Of a DNA stretch of 60,446 nucleotides, positions 17,553 through 24,526 are shown piece after piece (the first letter of the stretch is position 1; each line of letters starts with the position of its first letter). The notes beneath the pieces were generated by a model. That model did not search any database, was not told where the DNA came from, and worked only from the letters and a program-made list of their open reading frames with translations. This DNA comes from UBA5868 sp964482025 (GTDB lineage Bacteria > Pseudomonadota > Gammaproteobacteria > Pseudomonadales > Cellvibrionaceae), in contig CAYZVN010000011.1 in NCBI GenBank assembly GCA_964482025.1, positions 1 through 60,446 on the forward strand. The letters are read 5' to 3'. A program made the translations under genes and the position numbers.

Positions 17553-18288
17553 ATCCAGGTACTTCACAGTTATGGTAAGGCGGCGTTTTATGGACGTAAG
17601 CCATGGTCATGGCGTCGAGCATGCTCCATAAAACATCCAGCTTAAATTGCAGAATATCGAGCGCGTGTTCTTGTTGCTCTCGAGTAACAAAATAATCTAG
17701 GGTGATGCGCAGTCCGTGTTCCACATCGCGCCGCGCTTCACTCAGGCGGCTGCGGAAATATTGATAGCCCGAAGGTTCGATCCAGGTGTAATGGCTCGGC
17801 CAATTGTTCAGGCGCTGCTGGTGAATATCGGGCGCAAACAACTCTGTCAGCGAGGAGCACGCCGCTTCTTGCCAAGTGGCGCGGCGGGCGAAGTTGAGGT
17901 AGGCATCGACCGCGAAACGCACGCCCGGTAGCAAATGGCGGTGGTCCAAAAGCTCGTCTCGCTGCATACCGCAGGCTTCGCCCAGGCGCAGCCAAGCTTC
18001 AATTCCGCCGTCTTCACCTTCGCACCCGTCGTGGTCGAGGATACGCTGAACCCACAGGCGCCGCGCATCGCGATCATCGCAATTGGCCAAAATCGCTGCG
18101 TCTTTAATGGGAATCGTGGTTTGATAATAAAACCGATTCGCCACCCAGCCGCGAATCTGCTCTGGCGTACACTCACCCTTATTCATGGCGATCTGAAAAG
18201 GGTGATAAACATGGTAGCGCGCGCCTTTTGCTCTCAGGCGCTCTGCAAACTCATCCCGCGACCAGGGCTGCCGTGCAAGTGATGTCAT
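17545..18288 (-). CDS. pqqC: pyrroloquinoline-quinone synthase PqqC
   Basis: The 247-residue protein is a standard PqqC: a seven-helix, haem-oxygenase-like fold with YHVYHPFQIAMNKGE, then RGWVANRFYYQTTIPIKDAAI, and LDHDGCEGEDGGIEAWLRLG. It catalyses the final cofactor-free eight-electron oxidation and ring closure to PQQ. Its start ATG overlaps the pqqB stop by four bases (ATGA at 18285-18288), and it overlaps pqqD at its other end. Confidence 0.96.
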   Translation of the reverse strand: MTSLARQPWSRDEFAERLRAKGARYHVYHPFQIAMNKGECTPEQIRGWVANRFYYQTTIPIKDAAILANCDDRDARRLWVQRILDHDGCEGEDGGIEAWLRLGEACGMQRDELLDHRHLLPGVRFAVDAYLNFARRATWQEAACSSLTELFAPDIHQQRLNNWPSHYTWIEPSGYQYFRSRLSEARRDVEHGLRITLDYFVTREQQEHALDILQFKLDVLWSMLDAMTMAYVHKTPPYHNCEVPGYD

Positions 18289-19202
18289 AAAGAAAAACTT
18301 AACTCCATACCGTCGTAAGCGACCTCAATCTGGTGCGCGGCCAACTCGGCGCGCTCTGGAGAGTCTTCGTCGAGAATGGGGTTGGTGTTATTAATGTGAA
18401 TAAGAATTTTGCGCGGCTTATCCAATTTATTGAGCTGCTCAATCATTCCCCCGGGGCCGGACTGAGGTAAATGCCCCATGGCGCTTGCCGGCTTGCTGCC
18501 AACACCCGCTAGGGCCATTTCGTCTTCCTGCCAAAAAGTACCGTCAACTAATAAGCAATCGGCTTCGCGCATAAACGGCAGTACCTGCTCATCCACCACA
18601 CCTAAGCCCGGCGCGTAAAAAACCTGCTTATGGTGAATGAGGTCTTCAATCACTATGCCGATATTACTGTCGGGTTGGGGGTTGTCTCGGTGGCGGGAAT
18701 AGGGGGGTGCATTGCTGGTTAAAGGAATCGGTTTAAAGCGCAGGCTTTCGATACCTTGGATAGAAAATGGCTCATCCGGAATAATTGGATGTCTTTCGAT
18801 GCCACCATTCCAGGATTCCAGTACGCGAAAAATCGGAAAGCCCGTCGTCAGGTCTTCGTGCACACTCTCGGTGCAATAAACCTTATGCGGACAACCTTCG
18901 CGCAACATTAATAAGCCGGTGGTGTGATCAATCTGACTATCCATATAAATAATGGCGGCAATTCCGGTGTCGCGCTTGCCTTGGCGCGGCAATATGGCGG
19001 GGAACGCTTCCAGTTGGGCACGAATATCCGGCGACGTATTGAATAAAACCCAGCTTCGATTATCCATGCTTACCGCAATTGACGACTGAGTGCGAGGTGT
19101 GGCGCGAACCGCGCCTATGCGCATGCGATGGCAGTTACGGCAATTGCAATTCCACTGCGGAAAACCGCCTCCCGCAGCGGAGCCTAAAATTCGGATTTTC
19201 AT
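18285..19202 (-). CDS. pqqB: PQQ biosynthesis protein PqqB (metallo-beta-lactamase fold)
   Basis: The 305-residue protein begins KIRILGSAAGGGFPQWNCNCRNC, the PqqB signature with its Cys-rich N-terminal zinc site. It continues with SQIDHTTGLLMLREG, a variant of the HxHxDH metal motif of the beta-lactamase fold. PqqB is thought to hydroxylate the Tyr-derived ring during PQQ assembly. The gene lies 38 bases after pqqA, and a hairpin sits just before its start, where no good Shine-Dalgarno sequence is visible. Confidence 0.96.
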   Translation of the reverse strand: MKIRILGSAAGGGFPQWNCNCRNCHRMRIGAVRATPRTQSSIAVSMDNRSWVLFNTSPDIRAQLEAFPAILPRQGKRDTGIAAIIYMDSQIDHTTGLLMLREGCPHKVYCTESVHEDLTTGFPIFRVLESWNGGIERHPIIPDEPFSIQGIESLRFKPIPLTSNAPPYSRHRDNPQPDSNIGIVIEDLIHHKQVFYAPGLGVVDEQVLPFMREADCLLVDGTFWQEDEMALAGVGSKPASAMGHLPQSGPGGMIEQLNKLDKPRKILIHINNTNPILDEDSPERAELAAHQIEVAYDGMELSFSL

Positions 19203-19209
19203 AAAACAA

Positions 19210-19232
19210 GCGGCCGACTTAAAGTCAGCCGC
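19210..19232 (-). promoter_or_regulatory. hairpin between pqqA and pqqB
   Basis: On the minus strand GCGGCTGAC and GTCGGCCGC form a nine-bp stem with one G-U pair around a five-base loop, eight bases after the pqqA stop and seven before the pqqB start. Such hairpins often attenuate readthrough or protect the pqqA message so that more peptide than enzyme is made. No long U tract follows. Confidence 0.5.
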
Positions 19233-19240
19233 CGCTAATG

Positions 19241-19312
19241 TTAGCGATTGCTGAAATACATGGTGACTTCAAAGCCAATGCGCAGATCTTCAAAAGATGG
19301 TTTAGTCCACAT
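19241..19312 (-). CDS. pqqA: PQQ precursor peptide PqqA (23 residues)
   Basis: The short frame begins MWTKPSFEDLRIGFEVTMY, which is the conserved PqqA sequence. The Glu and Tyr that become PQQ are Glu15 and Tyr19 (E-V-T-M-Y). TCGGAGG lies eight bases before the ATG at 19310-19312, a strong ribosome-binding site. The peptide is modified by PqqE/PqqD, then proteolysed. It is the first gene of the operon, separated from pqqB by a hairpin. Confidence 0.97.
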   Translation of the reverse strand: MWTKPSFEDLRIGFEVTMYFSNR

Positions 19313-19336
19313 AGGTTAATCCTCCGATAATTGTTA

Positions 19337-19378
19337 TGTCATAAAGCATATCGACCTGTCATAACATTATGATGACAG
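19337..19378. promoter_or_regulatory. putative operator upstream of pqqA
   Basis: The inverted repeat CTGTCAT (19356-19362) / ATGACAG (19372-19378) has nine bases between its arms. A third TGTCATAA copy lies at 19337-19344, exactly 20 bases from the one at 19357-19364, that is on the same helix face. The elements sit 25-66 bases upstream of the pqqA start, where the promoter must be. The regulator is unknown. Confidence 0.4.
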
Positions 19379-19565
19379 TATCATCCCTCGATCCAACCGT
19401 CCGAACAGCATTGTGGGTGAAGAAACGTGGCCCGGCAGTGCGTTTGCTCACGTATAGGGAAAAAGATTAGCGCATAAAAATGCTTCGATTGGATTTGTTC
19501 GTTATATTTTTTCTTTAGTTATAAGAGGTTGGTTTTTTTACAGCAAGATCTAATGAGCCGCCTGG

Positions 19566-19838
19566 CTATTTGGCGGCTTTATTACTCGCAAGGGCTTTGC
19601 GAAAGCGGTGCTCTGTTATCCCCCACATGAGAGTGCCGACAATAAGCCCGCCTAAAGGCCATACAACAAAATGAACCATAGCAGTTTTCGAGAAAATTCC
19701 GTCGGCAAACGGTTGTTTGATTAGTGCCATTAGCAACAGCATCGGTAATCCCCAGCCGAGCACACCTTTAATCAGCACAAATTTAAAAGCCCCGTGTTTC
19801 CGTGTGTCACGCCAAGCGTCAAGCTGTTCTGCTTTCAT
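19566..19838 (-). CDS. small two-helix inner-membrane protein of unknown function
   Basis: The product has about 90 residues: a charged N-terminus (MKAEQLDAWRDTRKHG), two hydrophobic segments (FVLIKGVLGWGLPMLLLMALI and MVHFVVWPLGGLIVGTLMWG) and a basic tail. I do not recognise the family. CCAGGA lies five bases before the ATG at 19836-19838, so I prefer it to ATG 19859 or the longer frame from 19892. The longer forms would overlap the nucleotidyltransferase-like gene upstream. Confidence 0.55.
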   Translation of the reverse strand: MKAEQLDAWRDTRKHGAFKFVLIKGVLGWGLPMLLLMALIKQPFADGIFSKTAMVHFVVWPLGGLIVGTLMWGITEHRFRKALASNKAAK

Positions 19839-19881
19839 GGGTTCCTGGTGGCTTTCCATTAACAGGTAAATTTTCCGCCTA

Positions 19882-20415
19882 TTATAAAACAACCTTCAAT
19901 TGTGGCCAGCGCTCCAGCCAGCGCTTTTCGGCAATCCGTTCAAGGAAGAGTGATTTCGATCGCCTCGGATTATGGGATAAATAGCCCAAAAAAAGCGAAT
20001 CTAAACCAAAAGGAGCTGCTATCTCTATCCGCCCAGCACTGCTAAGCCTTACGCCAACGGCTGTTTCTTTTTCAGGCCAATAGCTCATGGCATTTGTGCT
20101 ATCCGAATAAGGCGAATCCTTATTTCGCAGATGCATAATCGCTTGGTTTTTTACCTCCCAATGCACCCCGGGTGCCTGGGAGAAAAGCTTATCTTCTATG
20201 TCCTTAATATACTCACTTGAGGTATTCACCCGGTCAAAAAACACTACATCCACATCATTAAGTGGCGTAGCGTCGTAATCGTGCAAATAATCCCACACCA
20301 TATTCCGCACGAAACCCGCCGCAATATAACAATCCGGTAGCGCGAGCGCTGCAACGGTTTTAAGTAACGGCATTCTTTCTGGGTCGGCTTGGATAAGCTC
20401 TTGGATTTTCTGCAT
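19882..20415 (-). CDS. nucleotidyltransferase-like protein (DUF925/COG3575 type)
   Basis: The 177-residue product has YIAAGFVRNMVWDYLH and LNDVDVVFFD, the G-x-x-R and D-x-D pattern of small nucleotidyltransferase-fold proteins. GVRLSSAGRIEIAAPFGLDSLF follows. Members of this group are common in bacteria and have no settled substrate. The gene is 77 bases downstream of the catalase stop but a hairpin lies between, so co-transcription is uncertain. The ATG is at 20413-20415. Confidence 0.8.
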   Translation of the reverse strand: MQKIQELIQADPERMPLLKTVAALALPDCYIAAGFVRNMVWDYLHDYDATPLNDVDVVFFDRVNTSSEYIKDIEDKLFSQAPGVHWEVKNQAIMHLRNKDSPYSDSTNAMSYWPEKETAVGVRLSSAGRIEIAAPFGLDSLFLGYLSHNPRRSKSLFLERIAEKRWLERWPQLKVVL

Positions 20416-20459
20416 AAGGTGTCGCTGTTAACTCGACCGCCGCGCAAACGGTGAATATA

Positions 20460-20483
20460 GGCGCGCAGGTGGTGCTGCGCGCC
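20460..20483 (-). terminator. hairpin after the catalase gene
   Basis: GGCGCGCAG and CTGCGCGCC form a nine-bp GC-rich stem with a six-base loop, ten bases after the katE stop codon. No clear U tract follows on the minus strand, so it is a weak terminator candidate. Confidence 0.45.
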
Positions 20484-20492
20484 GTCGGAGGC

Positions 20493-22901
20493 TTAGACGA
20501 GCGGTGGGTCCGTTTCGCGCATGTAAAAACGGTGGGTGGCGAGAACGGCGGTGAAGCTTTGGTAGCCGCTGTCCCATTGGTTATCCGCAACGGTAAATAT
20601 AGCGGAATCTAGGGAGCCGTCGGGCAGGGTGAGTGGAATGCCGGCGGCAGTGAGTAAATCGGCACCTTTGCCAATGGCGAGTATGGGTTTGCAATGGCGG
20701 TATTGCAGTCGTATAAATTCCAGGGAGTGAGCATCACGTGCCAATCTCTGGCAGGACTCTTCGCCGCCGGCGATGACGACGGCGTCGTACAGGACCGAGG
20801 GTCCGGCATCCAAAGAAATCTCGATGTCCATTTTTCCGCCATTCGCCGTTGCAATGGTACCCAGGCGGCTGCCGACCAAACGCGGTACGGCGGCTTCTTG
20901 TAATAGCGCGGTATAAATGGCTTCTACGGGCTCAGCAATCACGCCGTCACCGACCAGGATCGCAATATTGCGGGTGGCAATGCCGACTTGGCCGGGGCGT
21001 GACAGCAAGGATAGAGCCGGTGAGACCGGGTAGGTGGGCATGGGTTTATCCGTGGCCAGAGGAAGGGCGGGCGGGACGTCCATACCCAGGCCTTCGGCAA
21101 CGGCGCTGGCCAGCTGCATATCCACATTGGCCAGCAGTGCGACGACGCGCTTGCGCACACCCACGACTTGGCAGCGGGTAAGCTCAAAGCGAAATGCATT
21201 AATAATGTGGTTCTGTTCTACCGCTGTTTGGCTGATCCAAAATAAGCGCGCTTGAGAATAATGGTCGGCAAATAATTCGGGCTTGCCGCGTACCTTATCT
21301 TCGCTGGCGATGCGCTCTGGAAAGCTGCGAAAACCCGTCGCTCCTGCTTGAAAAGGACAGCCGGCCGCGAGGGAATTGGGCTCATAGTTGACGCGCCCTC
21401 GATTGATGGCCTGGCGGTGAAAGCCGTCGCGCTGATTGTTGTGAACTTGCGCAACGGGCGCGTTAATGGGAATTTCATGAAAGTTAGGCCCGCCTAAGCG
21501 CAACAGCTGCGTGTCGATGTAGGAGTGAATGCGACCTTGCATCAGTGGGTCATTGGTGAAGTCCAACCCCGGAATAATATGGGCGGTACAAAAGGCGACT
21601 TGTTCGGTTTCCGCAAAGAAATTGTCGGGGTTGCGATTTAGTACCATTTTGCCCACCGGTGTTACCGGCACCATTTCTTCCGGAACAATTTTTGTGGGAT
21701 CGAGAACATCGAAAGGAAAACTTTCCGCTTCTTGTTCAGTAAAAATTTGCAGTCCTAATTCCCACTCGGGAAATGCGCCGGCCTCTATCGCCTCCCATAA
21801 ATCGCGGCGATGAAAGTCGGGGTCGGCACCGCCAATTTTAGCGGCTTCATCCCACACCAAAGAATGGGTGCCGGCAACTGGTGTCCAGTGGAATTTACAG
21901 AAAACGGATTCGCCCATGGCGTTAACTAAACGAAATGTGTGTACCCCAAAACCTTGCATCATGCGGTAGCTGCGCGGAATGGCGCGGTCGGACATTATCC
22001 ACATCAGCATATGTGCGGATTCTGGCGTGAGCGAAACAAAATCCCAAAAAGTATCGTGGGCGCTGGATGCTTGCGGCATGGCGTGATGAGGCTCTGGTTT
22101 TACCGCATGCACCAGGTCTGGAAATTTCATCGCGTCTTGAATAAAAAATACCGGGATATTATTGCCTACCAAGTCCCAGTTACCTTGTTCGGTATAAAAC
22201 TTCACGGCGAAGCCGCGCACATCGCGAGCAGTATCCATAGAGCCGCGCTCGCCCGCAACCGTAGAAAAGCGCGCAAAAACCGGCGTGCGTTTACCGGCTT
22301 CGGCGAAGGGCGCAGCCATGGTGTATTGGTCGAGCGCTTGGTAGCACTCAAAATAGCCGTGGGCAGCGGAGCCGCGAGCGTGGACGACACGCTCTGGAAT
22401 TCTTTCGTGATCAAAGTGCGTGAGCTTTTCCCGCAGAATAAAATCTTCCATCAAACTGGGGCCGCGCAGGCCCGCTTTCAGTGAGTGCTGGTTGTCGGCA
22501 ACGGGAACACCCTGATTGGTGGTGAGTGCTTGATTGGTGCTGTCCACACGCACGCGATCGAGCGGTGCGTTGGTCGCATTTTCGCTAATTAATGGATTGC
22601 CGCTGCCAACTTTTTCCGAGCTGTGAATCTCTGAAGAGGTCGAGCCAGTAACGTCAGGGCTCGGTAGGTTTGTCGTGGCTCCGATAGTGGGTTGGCGAGC
22701 AGCGTCGCCGTATTCACTGGCCTTGGTGGAATTATGAGAGAGCGCGTCGGACACGAGTTGCTGGCCACTTTTCTTCGACAGCAAACGCTCCCCTGTATCA
22801 TTTTTCGCAGCGATGCTGTCGGGTGGCGCAGCGGAGGGGCCTGATAATGTACTGAGAACCGATCCGGCACCTTTAACATCTTTAAACTTATTGCTGCTCA
22901 T
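20493..22901 (-). CDS. katE: large-subunit monofunctional catalase (HPII/KatE type)
   Basis: The 802-residue protein has the catalase core and a C-terminal flavodoxin/DJ-1-like domain (LVGDGVIAEPVEAIYTALL...GGEESCQRLARDAHS), as in E. coli HPII. The distal His is in RVVHARGSAAHGYF, the Asn in VGNNIPVFFIQDAMKFPD, and the haem Tyr in QGRIHSYIDTQ. It splits hydrogen peroxide to water and oxygen. The N-terminal ~130 residues are a polar Ser/Asn-rich extension typical of the large type. GAGGTGCGGAGC before the ATG at 22899-22901 fixes the start; a longer open frame to 23024 lacks this. At the position of HPII His392 the sequence has Cys (AFCTAH). Confidence 0.95.
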   Translation of the reverse strand: MSSNKFKDVKGAGSVLSTLSGPSAAPPDSIAAKNDTGERLLSKKSGQQLVSDALSHNSTKASEYGDAARQPTIGATTNLPSPDVTGSTSSEIHSSEKVGSGNPLISENATNAPLDRVRVDSTNQALTTNQGVPVADNQHSLKAGLRGPSLMEDFILREKLTHFDHERIPERVVHARGSAAHGYFECYQALDQYTMAAPFAEAGKRTPVFARFSTVAGERGSMDTARDVRGFAVKFYTEQGNWDLVGNNIPVFFIQDAMKFPDLVHAVKPEPHHAMPQASSAHDTFWDFVSLTPESAHMLMWIMSDRAIPRSYRMMQGFGVHTFRLVNAMGESVFCKFHWTPVAGTHSLVWDEAAKIGGADPDFHRRDLWEAIEAGAFPEWELGLQIFTEQEAESFPFDVLDPTKIVPEEMVPVTPVGKMVLNRNPDNFFAETEQVAFCTAHIIPGLDFTNDPLMQGRIHSYIDTQLLRLGGPNFHEIPINAPVAQVHNNQRDGFHRQAINRGRVNYEPNSLAAGCPFQAGATGFRSFPERIASEDKVRGKPELFADHYSQARLFWISQTAVEQNHIINAFRFELTRCQVVGVRKRVVALLANVDMQLASAVAEGLGMDVPPALPLATDKPMPTYPVSPALSLLSRPGQVGIATRNIAILVGDGVIAEPVEAIYTALLQEAAVPRLVGSRLGTIATANGGKMDIEISLDAGPSVLYDAVVIAGGEESCQRLARDAHSLEFIRLQYRHCKPILAIGKGADLLTAAGIPLTLPDGSLDSAIFTVADNQWDSGYQSFTAVLATHRFYMRETDPPLV

Positions 22902-23060
22902 GCTCCGCACCTCGAGGCGTTTTGGGAGCCGACAGGGTGGGTTAGGTAAGGCTCGCCCATCTGTTCGGCTTCCAACAATCTCGCCTAAAACATGTTCGCT
23001 AAATGTGCGTTTCGAGAGCCTCAATATTGAGGCTTAAGCAAAGCGAGGTGCAGCGAAATA

Positions 23061-23618
23061 TTATTCTGGATTTGCTTCTGAGGCAGAGTCGCTGTCGTCG
23101 GCTGTTGGCACAACGCCGCAGGCGATACGAGCACCGCCGCCGCCCATGGGTTCGGGATAATCTGAATAATTATCGCCGCCAGCGTGAATCACCAAGGCGC
23201 GCCCATAAAATTCGTCCAGCGTGAGACGCGACGCGGATAAAGGTTGGGTGCTGGTACCTGTAGTGTTGACGTACAAGCCTGGCAGGTCGCCTTTGTGACC
23301 ATCGCCCCAAGGCGCGCCGTGTTTCTCGGTGTCCTCTGGGTCGTAATGCGACCCGGCAGCGCCTGCGGGGGTGACTTTTCCATCTTTCTTAGCGGTGTCG
23401 CAGCTGCCGTTTTCGTGCAGGTGAAAGCCGCGCATGCCCGGCGGCAGGTCGCGCAGATCGGGTTTGAGCTGAATGCCATGAGTTGTTTGGCTTATGGTGA
23501 TATGGCCAATTCTTTCCCCCACTCCTTTTTCGTTGACGAGATGCATAGGTACCATGACTTCGGCGGTGGCGGCAGCGGCAGCAGAGCAGGCAAGTAGGGC
23601 GGCGATGATCTTTTTCAT
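23061..23618 (-). CDS. sodC: periplasmic Cu/Zn superoxide dismutase
   Basis: The 185-residue protein starts with a signal peptide (MKKIIAALLACSAAAAATA). The metal-binding residues are visible: HxH in GFHLHENGSC, the His/Asp zinc loop in AAGSHYDPEDTEKHGAPWGDGHKGD, and His in ALVIHAGGDNYSDYP. The disulfide Cys pair is GSC and RIACGVV. It dismutates superoxide in the periplasm. LLAC could be read as a weak lipobox. AGGAGAG precedes the ATG. It lies 160 bases upstream of katE on the same strand, so the pair forms an oxidative-stress locus. Confidence 0.95.
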   Translation of the reverse strand: MKKIIAALLACSAAAAATAEVMVPMHLVNEKGVGERIGHITISQTTHGIQLKPDLRDLPPGMRGFHLHENGSCDTAKKDGKVTPAGAAGSHYDPEDTEKHGAPWGDGHKGDLPGLYVNTTGTSTQPLSASRLTLDEFYGRALVIHAGGDNYSDYPEPMGGGGARIACGVVPTADDSDSASEANPE

Positions 23619-23930
23619 GTTTCTCTCCTATTTCTTTGCAAGTGAACCGAGACATTAGTTTTCGCGGTAGTTCCCCATTAAATTGCGAGAAGTCGTTTTC
23701 CACGCAATTTTTTTGCCGTAATGAGACGTGCCGCAGTTGCGTCGGGAGGTCGATTAAACCCATAGCCAAATGGGTTAGTTCTGTGTGATGTGGTGCGCGA
23801 GGCAAGCTTACACCGCTTGGCTATTTCACTAGCGAAGGTGTGATTAATTTCCAAAAACGGCGGTTTTTACAAAAAAATTGCCCGGCTTTGTTGTAGAAGC
23901 GAGTTTTATGTTGCGCCTGGGGCGGAAGAT
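23619..23930. other. intergenic region upstream of sodC
   Basis: About 310 bases separate sodC from the divergent plus-strand genes. The stretch is AT-rich near 23820-23900 and must hold the sodC promoter. I see no further gene or clear operator. Confidence 0.4.
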
Positions 23931-24101
23931 GTGAAGCGAAAATCTCGGTTTTTTATTATCGGTTGTTTAATTTTTTTGGGTGTGCTGACTGGATGGTTTA
24001 TTCCCAGCAGTGCTGCGGTAGCCCATTCAAGCGCTTATGAGATTTGTCTGAGCGGGGGGTCAGCACAGGAGCCTACCCTCATAACGCGGGTTGCTTTATA
24101 G
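23931..24101 (+). CDS. possible small secreted peptide (56 residues)
   Basis: A GTG-initiated frame (GTGAAGCGAAAATCTCGG) encodes a basic start MKRKSRFF, a hydrophobic stretch IIGCLIFLGVLTGWFI and the signal-peptidase-like site SSAAVAHSSAY, followed by about 25 polar residues. GGCGGAAGAT lies just before the GTG. It could be a real exported peptide or the remnant of a longer gene; I recognise no family. Confidence 0.3.
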   Translation: MKRKSRFFIIGCLIFLGVLTGWFIPSSAAVAHSSAYEICLSGGSAQEPTLITRVAL

Positions 24102-24140
24102 CCATTCGGCCACTGGCTCTTTGGTGCAGCGCGACCTACA

Positions 24141-24452
24141 ATGACAGCCATTTTTGGTACCCGCAGTATGTTTTCGTTGTCCCCCGAAGTTTTTGGCTAT
24201 CTGGCCGCGTTTTTTACGACCCTTTCCTTTGCACCCCAAGCCTTGTTGACGCTGCGCAGCCGGGATACCAGTGGTTTGTCTTTCGGCATGTACGCCATGT
24301 TCGTCACGGGTGTGACCATCTGGCTGATTTATGGGGTGCTGATCGAGGACAGCATTATTATGCTCGCCAATGGGCTGACCTTGCTGTTGGCAATGCCTAT
24401 CTTAGGAATGAAAATATTCAATCGTCTTTGGGGTAACGAACGGCCTTTGTAA
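24141..24452 (+). CDS. SemiSWEET-type sugar transporter (PQ-loop/MtN3)
   Basis: The 103-residue protein has the three-helix MtN3/saliva layout. Helix 1 is EVFGYLAAFFTTLSFAPQALLTLRSRDTSG with the conserved Pro-Gln; helix 2 is LSFGMYAMFVTGVTIWLIYGVL with the Trp-Tyr region; helix 3 is SIIMLANGLTLLLAMPILGMKI with the substrate-contacting Asn. SemiSWEETs dimerise to form a facilitative sugar channel. ATG 24168 (nine residues shorter) is an alternative start; neither has a clear ribosome-binding site. The strong terminator just downstream is shared with dxs. Confidence 0.88.
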   Translation: MTAIFGTRSMFSLSPEVFGYLAAFFTTLSFAPQALLTLRSRDTSGLSFGMYAMFVTGVTIWLIYGVLIEDSIIMLANGLTLLLAMPILGMKIFNRLWGNERPL

Positions 24453-24480
24453 CAAAAGCCGGTGGTGTTTGTTTGAAGAG

Positions 24481-24526
24481 AAAACCGCGCTGCCTTGCGA
24501 CGCTAGTCGCAAGGCAGCGCGGTTTT
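24481..24526. terminator. bidirectional terminator between SemiSWEET and dxs
   Basis: A perfect 21-bp inverted repeat (24481-24501 with 24506-24526, four-base loop) starts with AAAA and ends with TTTT, so it can stop transcription from both sides. It overlaps the dxs stop codon. Confidence 0.9.
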
